Shown: piece by piece, positions 26,200 to 37,572 of the stretch
How the letters are laid out: each line of letters starts with the position of its first letter
How positions within the stretch are numbered: position 1 is the stretch's first letter
Assembly (NCBI GenBank): GCA_946800325.1
Contig: CAMPEJ010000005.1
Location: 558,001-622,000 of the forward strand
Reading direction: 5' to 3'
From: Luzula sylvatica
Lineage: Eukaryota > Streptophyta > Magnoliopsida > Poales > Juncaceae
Length of the DNA stretch: 64,000 nt
The notes under the pieces: model-generated
The model's database searches: none
Told to the model about the DNA's origin: nothing
The model's input: the letters and a program-made list of their open reading frames with translations, nothing else
Made by a program: the position numbers and the translations under genes

Positions 26200-26932
26200 G
26201 AGATCATCTTTTACCACATAACATTTTACCAAAATTTAAAAAACACTAAGAATGTTTGTTTTTCGATTCAAAACAATTTGTTTATGCTTTGGGGAGTTGA
26301 AATAACGTATTTTGAGATCATTTGAATAGTATCTTTTTCCAGATAACATTTCACCAAAATTTACAAACACTAAGACAGTTTGTTTTTCGATTCAAAACAA
26401 TCTGTTTATGCTTTGGGGAGTTCAAATAACGTATTTTGAGATCATTCGAATCGTATCTTTTACTACATAACATTTCACCAAAATTTACAAACACTAAGAA
26501 AGTTTGTTTTTCAATTCAAAACAATCTGTTTATGCTTTGGGGAGATCAAATAACGTATTTTGAGATCATTTGATTCGTATCTTTTACCACATAACATTTC
26601 ACCAAAATTTACAAACACTGAGAAAGTTTGATTTTCGATTAAAAACAATCTGTTTATGCTTTGGGGAGTTCAAATAACGTATTTTGAGATCATTTGAATC
26701 GTATCTTTTACTACATAACATTTCACCAAAATTTACAAACACTAAGAAATTTGTTTTTCGATTCAAAACAATTTGTTTATGCTTTGGGGAGTACAAATAA
26801 CATATTTTTAGATAATTCGAATCGTATCTTTTACCACATAACATTTCACCAAAATTTACAAACACTAAGAAAGTTTGGTTTTCGATTCAAAACAATCTGT
26901 TTATGCTTTGGGGAGTTCAAATAACGTATTTT
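26200..26932 (+). repeat. B-C-D cassette 1 (733 bp)
   Basis: B (26200-26313) is 114 bp: 11 bases are missing after GAGATCAT (joined to CTTTTACC) and one A is gained in AAATTTAAAAAACAC. Three 124-bp monomers follow: a CCAGATAAC type, an ATTCG/CAATTC type ending GGGGAGATC, and a TTTGATTCG/CTGAGAAAG type. Then come C (26686-26808, AAGAAATTTG, one base short, with GTACAAATAAC) and D (26809-26932). GAATAGTATC follows B and GTTTGGTTTTCG is in D. Confidence 0.92.
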
Positions 26933-27304
26933 GAGATCATTTGAATCGTATCTTTTACTACATAACATTTCACCAAAATTTACAAACACTAAGAAAGTTT
27001 GTTTTTCGATTCAAAACAATATGTTTATGCTTTGGGGAGTTCAAATAACGTATTTTGAGATCATTTGAATCGTATCTTTTATCACATAACATTTCACCAA
27101 AATTTACAAACACTAAGAAAGTTTGTTTTTCGATTCAAAACAATCTGTTTATGCTTTGGGGAGTTCAAATAACGTATTTTGAGATCATTTGAATCGTATC
27201 TTTTACCACATAACATTTTACCAAAATTTACAAACACTAAGAAAGTTTGTTTTTCGATTCAAAACAATCTGTTTATGCTTTGGGGAGTTCAAATAACGTA
27301 TTTT

Positions 27305-27436
27305 GAGATCATTTGAATCGTATCTTTTACTACATAACATTTCACCAAAATTTACAAACACTAAGAAAGTTTGTTTTTCGATTCAAAACAATCTGTTTAT
27401 GCTTTGGGATCATTTGAATCATTTGAATCGTATTTT
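27305..27436 (+). repeat. A monomer (132 bp, GGG subtype)
   Basis: One of three A copies not preceded by D; the upstream monomer is a plain CATTTTACC type. Confidence 0.92.
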
Positions 27437-28056
27437 GAGATCATTTGAATCGTATCTTTTACCACATAATATTTCACCAAAATTTACAAACACTAAGAAA
27501 GTTTGTTTTTCGATTCAAAACAATTTGTTTATGCTTTGGGGAGTTCAAATAACGTATTTTGAGATCATTTGAATCGTATCTTTTTCCAGATAACATTTCA
27601 CCAAAATTTACAAACACTAAGACAGTTTGTTTTTCGATTCAAAACAATCTGTTTATGCTTTGGGGAGTTCAAATAACGTATTTTGAGATCATTCGAATCG
27701 TATCTTTTACCACATAACATTTCACCAAAATTTACAAACACTGTGAAAGTTTGATTTTCGATTAAAAACAATCTGTTTATGCTTTGGGGAGTTCATAAAA
27801 CGTATTTTGAGATCATTTGAATCGTATCTTTTACTACATAACATTTCACCAAAATTTACAAACACTAAGAAAGTTTGTTTTTCGATTCAAAACAATTTGT
27901 TTATGCTTTGGGGAGTTCAAATAACATATTTTTAGATAATTCGAATCGTATCTTTTACCACATAACATTTCACCAAAATTTACAAACACTAAGAAAGTTT
28001 GTTTTTCGATTCAAAACAATCTGTTTATGCTTTGGGGAGTTCAAATAACGTATTTT

Positions 28057-28188
28057 GAGATCATTTGAATCGTATCTTTTACTACATAACATTTCACCAA
28101 AATTTACAAACACTAAGAAAGTTTGTTTTTCGATTCAAAACAATATGTTTATGCTTTGGCATCATTTGAATCATTTGAATCGTATTTT
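28057..28188 (+). repeat. A monomer (132 bp, GGC subtype)
   Basis: Preceded by D at 27933; opens the second 14-mer HOR unit. Confidence 0.92.
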
Positions 28189-29056
28189 GAGATCATTTGA
28201 ATCGTATCTTTTACCACATAACATTTCACCAAAATTTACAAACACTAAGAAAGTTTGTTTTTCGATTCAAAACAATCTGTTTATGCTTTGGGGAGTTCAA
28301 ATAACGTATTTTGAGATCATTTGAATCGTATCTTTTACCACATAACATTTTACCAAAATTTACAAACACTAAGAAAGTTTGTTTTTCGATTCAAAACAAT
28401 TTGTTTATGCTTTGGGGAGTTCAAATAACGTATTTTGAGATCATTTGAATCGTATCTTTTACCACATAACATTTCACCAAAATTTACAAACACTAAGAAA
28501 GTTTGTTTTTCGATTCAAAACAATCTGTTTATGCTTTGGGGAGTTCAAATAACGTATTTTGAGATCATTTGAATCGTATCTTTTACCACATAACATTTCA
28601 CCAAAATTTACAAACACTAAGAAAGTTTGTTTTTCTATTCAAAACAATATGTTTATGCTTTGGGGAGTACAAATAACGTATTTTGAGATCATTTGAATCG
28701 TATCTTTTACCACATAACATTTCACCAAAATTTACAAACACTAAGAAAGTTTGTTTTTCGATTCAAAACAATTTGTTTATGCTTTGGGGAGTTCAAATAA
28801 CGTATTTTGAGATCATTTGAATCGTATCTTTTTCCAGATAACATTTCACCAAAATTTACAAACACTAAGACAGTTTGTTTTTCGATTCAAAACAATCTGT
28901 TTATGCTTTGGGGAGTTCAAATAACGTATTTTGAGATCATTCGAATCGTATCTTTTACTACATAACATTTCACCAAAATTTACAAACACTAAGAAAGTTT
29001 GTTTTTCAATTCAAAACAATCTGTTTATGCTTTGGGGAGTTCAAATAACGTATTTT

Positions 29057-29789
29057 GAGATCATCTTTTACCACATAACATTTTACCAAAATTTAAAAAA
29101 CACTAAGAATGTTTGTTTTTCGATTCAAAACAATTTGTTTATGCTTTGGGGAGTTGAAATAACGTATTTTGAGATCATTTGAATAGTATCTTTTTCCAGA
29201 TAACATTTCACCAAAATTTACAAACACTAAGACAGTTTGTTTTTCGATTCAAAACAATCTGTTTATGCTTTGGGGAGTTCAAATAACGTATTTTGAGATC
29301 ATTCGAATCGTATCTTTTACTACATAACATTTCACCAAAATTTACAAACACTAAGAAAGTTTGTTTTTCAATTCAAAACAATCTGTTTATGCTTTGGGGA
29401 GATCAAATAACGTATTTTGAGATCATTTGATTCGTATCTTTTACCACATAACATTTCACCAAAATTTACAAACACTGAGAAAGTTTGATTTTCGATTAAA
29501 AACAATCTGTTTATGCTTTGGGGAGTTCAAATAACGTATTTTGAGATCATTTGAATCGTATCTTTTACTACATAACATTTCACCAAAATTTACAAACACT
29601 AAGAAATTTGTTTTTCGATTCAAAACAATTTGTTTATGCTTTGGGGAGTACAAATAACATATTTTTAGATAATTCGAATCGTATCTTTTACCACATAACA
29701 TTTCACCAAAATTTACAAACACTAAGAAAGTTTGGTTTTCGATTCAAAACAATCTGTTTATGCTTTGGGGAGTTCAAATAACGTATTTT
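29057..29789 (+). repeat. B-C-D cassette 2
   Basis: Copy of cassette 1 at 2857 bp, with the same GAATAGTATC and GTTTGGTTTTCG states; C begins at 29543. Confidence 0.92.
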
Positions 29790-29899
29790 GAGATCATTTG
29801 AATCGTATCTTTTACTACATAACATTTCACCAAAATTTACAAACACTAAGAAAGTTTGTTTTTCGATTCAAAACAATATGTTTATGCTTTGGGGAGTTC

Positions 29900-30510
29900 A
29901 AATAACGTATTTTGAGATCATTTGAATCGTATCTTTTACCACATAACATTTCACCAAAATTTACAAACACTAAGAAAGTTTTTTTTTCGATTCAAAACAA
30001 TCTGTTTATGCTTTGGGGAGTTCAAATAACGTATTTTGAGATCATTTGAATCGTATCTTTTACCACATAACATTTTACCAAAATTTACAAACACTAAGAA
30101 AGTTTGTTTTTCGATTCAAAACAATCTGTTTATGCTTTGGGGAGTTCAAATAACGTATTTTGAGATCATTTGAATCGTATCTTTTACTACATAACATTTC
30201 ACCAAAATTTACAAACACTAAGAAAGTTTGTTTTTCGATTCAAAACAATCTGTTTATGCTTTGGGATCATTTGAATCATTTGAATCGTATTTTGAGATCA
30301 TTTGAATCGTATCTTTTACCACATAATATTTCACCAAAATTTACAAACACTAAGAAAGTTTGTTTTTCGATTCAAAACAATCTGTTTATGCTTTGGGGAG
30401 TTCAAATAACGTATTTTGAGATCATTTGAATTGTATCTTTTACCACATAACATTTTACTAAATTTACAAACACTAAGAAAGTTTGTTTTTCGATTCAAAA
30501 CAATCTGTTT
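29900..30510. repeat. Short duplicated block at offset 750, left copy
   Basis: An unusual GTTTTTTTTTC run near 29980, an A monomer at 30162 and a one-base-shorter TTTTACTAAATTT monomer near 30452 recur 750 bp later (6 x 124 + 8 - 1 - 1). A single odd monomer (30541-30663) sits between the two copies. Confidence 0.82.
30162..30293 (+). repeat. A monomer (132 bp, GGG subtype)
   Basis: Partner of 27305 (2857-bp duplication) and of 30912 (750-bp duplication); not preceded by D. Confidence 0.92.
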
Positions 30511-30540
30511 ATGCTTTGGGGAGTTCAAATAACATATTTG

Positions 30541-30663
30541 TAGATCATTCGATCGTAACTTTTACCACATAACATTTCACCAAAATTTACAAACACTAAG
30601 AAAGTTTGTTTTTCGATTCAAAACAATCTGTTTATGCTTTGGGGAGTTCAAATAACGTATTTT
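30541..30663 (+). repeat. Odd 123-bp junction monomer
   Basis: It reads ACATATTTGTAGATC across its start and ATTCGATCGTAACTTTTACC after it. It therefore has a D-like junction with a G, a deleted A in the ATTCGAATCG arm and A for T in CGTATC. I saw this combination nowhere else in the window. It lies exactly between the two copies of the 750-bp duplication and is probably a rearrangement scar or a diverged relict. Confidence 0.75.
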
Positions 30664-31250
30664 GAGATCATTTGAATCGTATCTTTTACCACATAACATT
30701 TCACCAAAATTTACAAACACTAAGAAAGTTTTTTTTTCGATTCAAAACAATCTGTTTATGCTTTGGGGAGTTCAAATAACGTATTTTGAGATCATTTGAA
30801 TCGTATCTTTTACCACATAACATTTTACCAAAATTTACAAACACTAAGAAAGTTTGTTTTTCGATTCAAAACAATCTGTTTATGCTTTGGGGAGTTCAAA
30901 TAACGTATTTTGAGATCATTTGAATCGTATCTTTTACTACATAACATTTCACCAAAATTTACAAACACTAAGAAAGTTTGTTTTTCGATTCAAAACAATC
31001 TGTTTATGCTTTGGGATCATTTGAATCATTTGAATCGTATTTTGAGATCATTTGAATCGTATCTTTTACCACATAATATTTCACCAAAATTTACAAACAC
31101 TAAGAAAGTTTGTTTTTCGATTCAAAACAATCTGTTTATGCTTTGGGGAGTTCAAATAACGTATTTTGAGATCATTTGAATTGTATCTTTTACCACATAA
31201 CATTTTACTAAATTTACAAACACTAAGAAAGTTTGTTTTTCGATTCAAAA
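30650..31250. repeat. Short duplicated block at offset 750, right copy
   Basis: Partner of 29.90-30.51 kb, with the same T-run at about 30730, an A monomer at 30912 and a TTTTACTAAATTT monomer near 31205. It merges on its right into the 7579-offset block. Confidence 0.82.
30912..31043 (+). repeat. A monomer (132 bp, GGG subtype)
   Basis: Third A copy without a preceding D; lies where the 750-bp and 7579-offset duplications meet. Confidence 0.92.
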
Positions 31251-32778
31251 CAATTTGTTTATGCTTTGGGGAGTTCAAATAACGTATTTTCAGATCATTT
31301 GAATCGTATCTTGTACCACATAACATTTCACCAAAATTTACAAACACTACGAAAGTTTGTTTTTCGATTCAAAACAATCTGTTTATGCTTTGGGGAGTTC
31401 AAATAACGTATTTTGAGATCATTTGATTCGTATCTTTTACCACATAACATTTTACCAAAATTTACAAACACTAAGAAAGTTTGTTTTTCGATTCAAAACA
31501 ATCTGTTTATGCTTTGGGGAGTTCAAATAACGTATTTTGAGATCATTTGAATCGTATCTTTTACCACATAATATTTTACCAAATTTTACAAACACTAAGA
31601 AAGTTTGTTTTTCGATTCAAAACAATCTGTTTATGCTTTGGGGAGTTCAAATAACGTATTTTGAGATCATTCGAATCGTATCTTTTACTACATAACATTT
31701 CACCAAAATTTACAAACACTAAGACAGTTTGTTTTTCGATTCGAAACAATCTGTTTATGCTTTGGGGAGTTCAAATTACGTATTTTGAGATCATTTGAAT
31801 CGTATCTTTTTCCAGATAACATTTCACCAAAATTTACAAACACTAAGACAGTTTGTTTTTCGATTCCAAACAATCTGTTTATGCTTTGGGGAGTTCAAAT
31901 AACGTATTTTGAGATCATTCGAATCGTATCTTTTACTACATAACATTTCACCAAAATTTACAAACACTAAGAAAGTTTGTTTTTCGATTCAAAACAATCT
32001 GTTTATGCTTTGGGGAGTTCAAATAACGTATTTTGAGATCATTTGATTCGTATCTTTTACCACATAACATTTCACCAAAATTTACAAACACTGTGAAAGT
32101 TTGATTTTCGATTAAAAACAATCTGTTTATGCTTTGGGAAGTTCATATAACGTATTTTGAGATCATTTGAATCGTATCTTTTACTACATAACATTTCACC
32201 AAAATTTACAAACACTAAGAAAGTTTGTTTTTCGATTCAAAACAATTTGTTTATGCTTTGGGGAGTTCAAATAACGTATTTTGAGATCATTTGAATCGTA
32301 TCTTTTTCCAGATAACATTTCACCAAAATTTACAAACACTAAGACAGTTTGTTTTTCGATTCAAAACAATCTGTTTATGCTTTGGGGAGTTCAAATAACG
32401 TATTTTGATATCATTCGAATCGTATCTTTTACCACATAACATTTCACCAAAATTTACAAACACTGTGAAAGTTTGATTTTCGATTAAAAACAATCTGTTT
32501 ATGCTTTGGGGAGTTCATAAAACGTATTTTGAGATCATTTGAATCGTATCTTTTACTACATAACATTTCACCAAAATTTACAAACACTAAGAAAGTTTGT
32601 TTTTCGATTCAAAACAATTTGTTTATGCTTTGGGGAGTTCAAATAACATATTTTTAGATAATTCGAATCGTATCTTTTACCACATAACATTTCACCAAAA
32701 TTTACAAACACTAAGAAAGTTTGTTTTTCGATTCAAAACAATCTGTTTATGCTTTGGGGAGTTCAAATAACGTATTTT

Positions 32779-32910
32779 GAGATCATTTGAATTGTATCTT
32801 TTACTACATAACATTTCACCAAAATTTACAAACACTAAGAAAGTTTGTTTTTCGATTCAAAACAATATGTTTATGCTTTGGCATCATTTGAATCATTTGA
32901 ATCGTATTTT
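32779..32910 (+). repeat. A monomer (132 bp, GGC subtype)
   Basis: Preceded by D at 32655. Its first arm reads TTTGAATTG, a CpG-to-TpG change seen in few monomers. Confidence 0.92.
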
Positions 32911-33778
32911 GAGATCATTTGAATCGTATCTTTTACCACATAACATTTCACCAAAATTTACAAACACTAAGAAAGTTTGTTTTTCGATTCAAAACAATCT
33001 GTTTATGCTTTGGGGAGTTCAAATAACGTATTTTGAGATCATTTGAATCGTATCTTTTACCACATAACATTTTACCAAAATTTACAAACACTAAGAAAGT
33101 TTGTTTTTCGATTCAAAACAATTTGTTTATGCTTTGGGGAGTTCAAATAACATATTTTGAGATCATTTGAATCGTATCTTTTACCACATAACATTTCACC
33201 AAAATTTACAAACACTTAGAAAGTTTGTTTTTCGATTCAAAACAATCTGTTTATGCTTTGGGGAGTTCAAATAACGTATTTTGAGATCATTTGAATCGTA
33301 TCTTTTACCACATAACATTTCACCAAAATTTACAAACACTAAGAAAGTTTGTTTTTCTATTCAAAACAATATGTTTATGCTTTGGGGAGTTCAAATAACG
33401 TATTTTGAGATCATTTGAATCGTATCTTTTACCACATAACATTTCACCAAAATTTACAAACACTAAGAAAGTTTGTTTTTCGATTCAAAACAATTTGTTT
33501 ATGCTTTGGGGAGTTCAAATAACGTATTTTGAGATCATTTGAATCGTATCTTTTTCCAGATAACATTTCACCAAAATTTACAAACACTAAGACAGTTTGT
33601 TTTTCGATTAAAAACAATCTGTTTATGCTTTGGGGAGTTCAAATAACGTATTTTGAGATCATTCGAATCGTATCTTTTACTACATAACATTTCACCAAAA
33701 TTTACAAACACTAAGAAAGTTTGTTTTTCAATTCAAAACAATCTGTTTATGCTTTGGGGAGTTCAAATAACGTATTTT

Positions 33779-34511
33779 GAGATCATCTTTTACCACATAA
33801 CATTTTACCAAAATTTAAAAAACACTAAGAATGTTTGTTTTTCGATTCAAAACAATTTGTTTATGCTTTGGGGAGTTGAAATAACGTATTTTGAGATCAT
33901 TTGAATAGTATCTTTTTCCAGATAATATTTCACCAAAATTTACAAACACTAAGACAGTTTGTTTTTCGATTCAAAACAATCTGTTTATGCTTTGGGGAGT
34001 TCAAATAACGTATTTTGAGATCATTCGAATCGTATCTTTTACTACATAACATTTCACCAAAATTTACAAACACTAAGAAAGTTTGTTTTTCAATTCAAAA
34101 CAATCTGTTTATGCTTTGGGGAGATCAAATAACGTATTTTGAGATCATTTGATTCGTATCTTTTACCACAAAACATTTCACCAAAATTTACAAACACTGA
34201 GAAAGTTTGATTTTCGATTAAAAACAATCTGTTTATGCTTTGGGGAGTTCAAATAACGTATTTTGAGATCATTTGAATCGTATCTTTTACTACATAACAT
34301 TTCACCAAAATTTACAAACACTAAGAAATTTGTTTTTCGATTCAAAACAATTTGTTTATGCTTTGGGGAGTACAAATAACATATTTTTAGATAATTCGAA
34401 TCGTATCTTTTACCACATAACATTTCACCAAAATTTACAAACACTAAGAAAGTTTGGTTTTCGATTCAAAACAATCTGTTTATGCTTTGGGGAGTTCAAA
34501 TAACGTATTTT
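33779..34511 (+). repeat. B-C-D cassette 3
   Basis: Copy of cassette 1 at 7579 bp; C begins at 34265. Private ATAATATTTC and ACAAAACATT changes in the intervening monomers. Confidence 0.92.
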
Positions 34512-36209
34512 GAGATCATTTGAATCGTATCTTTTACTACATAACATTTCACCAAAATTTACAAACACTAAGAAAGTTTGTTTTTCGATTCAAAACAATA
34601 TGTTTATGCTTTGGGGAGTTCAAATAACGTATTTTGAGATCATTTGAATCGTATCTTTTACCACATAACATTTCACCAAAATTTACAAACACTAAGAAAG
34701 TTTGTTTTTCGATTCAAAACAATCTGTTTATGCTTTGGGGAGTTCAAATAACGTATTTTGAGATCATTTGAATCGTATCTTTTACCACATAACATTTTAC
34801 CAAAATTTACAAACACTAAGAATGTTTGTTTTTCGATTCAAAACAATTTGTTTATGCTTTGGGGAGTTCAAATAACGTATTTTGAAATCATTTGATTCGT
34901 ATCTTGTACCACATAACATTTCACAAAAATTTACAAACACTACGAAAGTTTGTATTTCGATTCAAAACAATCTGTTTATGCTTTGGGGAGTTCAAATAAC
35001 GTATTTTGAGATCATTTGAATCGTATCTTTTAACACATAACATTTTACCAAATTTTACAAACACTAAGAAAGTTTGTTTTTCGATTCAAAACAATCTGTT
35101 TATGCTTTGGGGAGTTCAAATAACGTATTTTGAGATCATTCGAATCGTATCTTTTACTACATAACATTTCACCAAAATTTACAAACACTAAGACAGTTTG
35201 TTTTTCGATTCGAAACAATCTGTTTATGCTTTGGGGAGTTCAAATAACGTATTTTGAGATCATTTGAATTGTATCTTTTTCCAGATAACATTTCACCAAA
35301 ATTTACAAACACTAAGACAATTTGTTTTTCGATTCAAAACAATCTGTTTATGCTTTGGGGAGTTCAAATAACGTATTTTGAGATCATTCGAATCGTATCT
35401 TTTACTACATAACATTTCACCAAAATTTACAAACACTAAGAAAGTTTGTTTTTCGATTCAAAACAATCTGTTTATGCTTTGGGGAGTTCAAATAACGTAT
35501 TTTGAGATCATTTGATTCGTATCTTTTACCACATAACATTTCACCAAAATTTACAAACACTGTGAAAGTTTGATTTTCGATTAAAAACAATCTGTTTATG
35601 CTTTGGGCAGTTCATATAACGTATTTTGAGATCATTTGAATCGTATCTTTTACTACATAACATTTCACCAAAATTTACAAACACTAAGAAAGTTTGTTTT
35701 TCGATTCAAAACAATTTGTTTATGCTTTGGGGAGTTCAAATAACGTATTTTGAGATCATTTGAATCGTATCTTTTTCCAGATAACATTTCACCAAAATTT
35801 ACAAACACTAAGACAGTTTGTTTTTCGATTCAAAACAATCTGTTTATGCTTTGGGGAGTTCAAATAACGTATTTTGAGAAAATTCGAATCGTATCTTTTA
35901 CCACATAACATTTCACCAAAATTTACAAACACTGTGAAAGTTTGATTTTCTATTCAAAACAATCTGTTTATGCTTTGGGGAGTTCAAATAACGTATTTTG
36001 AGATCATTTGAATCGTATCTTTTACAACATAACATTTCACCAAAATTTACAAACACTAAGAAAGTTTGTTTTTCGATTCAAAACAATTTGTTTATGCTTT
36101 GGGGAGTTCAAATAACGTATTTTGAGATCATTTGAATCGTATCTTTTTCCAGATAACATTTCACCAAAATTTACAAACACTAAGACAGTTTGTTTTTCGA
36201 TTCAAAACA

Positions 36210-37572
36210 ATCTGTTTATGCTTTGGGGAGTTCAAATAACGTATTTTGAGATCATTCGAATCGTATCTTTTACTACATAACATTTCACCAAAATTTACAA
36301 ACACTAAGAAAGTTTGTTTTTCAATTCAAAACAATCTGTTTATGCTTTGGGGAGTTCAAATAACGTATTTTGAGATCATTTGATTCGTATCTTTTACCAC
36401 ATAACATTTCACCAAAATTTACAAACACTGTGAAAGTTTGATTTTCGATTAAAAACAATATGTTTATGCTTTGGGGAGTTCATATAACGTATTTTGAGAT
36501 CATTTGAATCGTATCTTTTACTACATAACATTTCACCAAAATTTACAAACACTAAGAAAGTTTGTTTTTCGATTCAAAACAATTTGTTTATGCTTTGGGG
36601 AGTTCAAATAACGTATTTTGAGATCATTTGAATCGTATCTTTTTCCAGATAACATTTCACCAAATTTTACAAACACTAAGAATGTTTGTTTTTCGATTCA
36701 AAACAATTTGTTTATGCTTTGGGGAGTTCAAATAACGTATTTTGAGATCATTTGAATCGTATCTTTTACCACATAACATTTCACCAAAATTTACAAACAC
36801 TAAGAAAGTTTGTTTTTCGATTCAAAAAATCTGTTTATGCTTTGGGGAGTTCAAATAACGTATTTTGAGATCATTTGAATCGTATCTTTTACCACATAAC
36901 ATTTTACCAAATTTTACAAACACTAAGAAAGTTTGTTTTTCGATTCAAAACAATCTGTTTATGCTTTGGGGAGTTCAAATAACGTATTTTGAGATCATTC
37001 GAATCGTATCTTTTACTACATAACATTTCACCAAAATTTACAAACACAAAGACAGTTTGTTTTTCGATTCGAAACAATCTGTTTATGCTTTGGGGAGTTC
37101 AAATAACGTATTTTGAGATCATTTGAATCGTATCTTTTTCCAGATAACATTTCACCAAAATTTACAAACACTAAGACAGTTTGTTTTTCGATTCAAAACA
37201 ATCTGTTTATGCTTTGGGGAGTTCAAATAACGTATTTTGAGATCATTCGAATCGTATCTTTTACTACATAACATTTCACCAAAATTTACAAACACTAAGA
37301 AAGTTTGTTTTTCGATTTAAAACAATCTGTTTATGCTTTGGGGAGTTCAAATAACGTATTTTGAGATCATTTGATTCGTATCTTTTACCACATAACATTT
37401 CACCAAAATTTACAAACACTGTGAAAGTTTGATTTTCGATTAAAAACAATCTGTTTATGCTTTGGGGAGTTCATATAACGTATTTTGAGATCATTTGAAT
37501 CGTATCTTTTACTACATAACATTTCACCAAAATTTACAAACACTAAGAAAGTTTGTTTTTCGATTCAAAACA
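36210..37572. repeat. 1363-bp (11-mer) tandem duplication, left copy
   Basis: Markers TTTTTCAATTC (about 36319), CAATATG (about 36466) and the one-base-shorter TTCAAAAAATCTG (36821) recur 1363-1364 bp later. The length is 11 x 124 - 1, the missing base being in TTCAAAAAATCTG. The left edge is where the monomer type upstream stops matching. Confidence 0.85.

Larger units (their letters stand above)
25200..26932. repeat. 14-mer HOR unit (A to D), 1733 bp, copy 1
   Basis: Begins with an A (GGC subtype) monomer and ends with the B-C-D cassette; length 14 x 124 + 8 - 10 - 1. Compared with the 17-mer units further right it lacks three monomers between A and B (A to B is 1000 bp here, 1372 bp there). 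The monomer after B carries GAATAGTATC, a state restricted at this position to the three 14-mer units. Confidence 0.85.
23290..27220. repeat. 3.9-kb block repeated at offset 7579, left copy
   Basis: Markers TTTGGGAAGTTCATAT (24552 against 32131), ATAATATTTTACC (about 23991 against 31570), A (23333 and 25200 against 30912 and 32779) and the B-C-D cassette (26200 against 33779) all recur at 7579 bp. 7579 is the sum of the 2857-bp duplication and 4722 bp, so this block and the 2857-bp duplication overlap. This shows successive amplification events rather than one. Confidence 0.85.
24650..27510. repeat. 2857-bp tandem duplication, left copy
   Basis: Abuts its partner at about 27.51-30.37 kb. A monomers at 25200 and 27305 recur at 28057 and 30162, and the B-C-D cassette at 26200 recurs at 29057, all at exactly 2857 bp. 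The length equals 23 x 124 + 8 + 8 - 10 - 1. Private differences include ACATACACT near 25381 and TTATCACAT near 27079. Confidence 0.88.
28057..29789. repeat. 14-mer HOR unit (A to D), copy 2
   Basis: The same monomer order as 25200-26932, carried by the 2857-bp duplication, including GAATAGTATC after B and TTTGGTTTTCG in D. Confidence 0.85.
27511..30370. repeat. 2857-bp tandem duplication, right copy
   Basis: Second copy of 24.65-27.51 kb. Private differences are GAGTACAAAT near 28666 and a homopolymer change (GTTTTTTTTTC) near 29980. The right edge is where CAATTTG in the left copy becomes CAATCTG. Confidence 0.88.
32779..34511. repeat. 14-mer HOR unit (A to D), copy 3
   Basis: Third 1733-bp unit, part of the 7579-offset block. 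Private changes are GAATTGTATC in A, ATAATATTTC near 33924 and ACAAAACATT near 34168. Confidence 0.85.
30870..34800. repeat. 3.9-kb block repeated at offset 7579, right copy
   Basis: Partner of 23.29-27.22 kb. Private changes include CAAATTACG near 31776, GATTCCAAAC near 31864, GATATCATTC near 32406, AATTGTATC near 32791 and ACAAAACATT near 34168. The right edge is near 34.80 kb, where AAGAATG replaces AAGAAAG. Confidence 0.83.
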
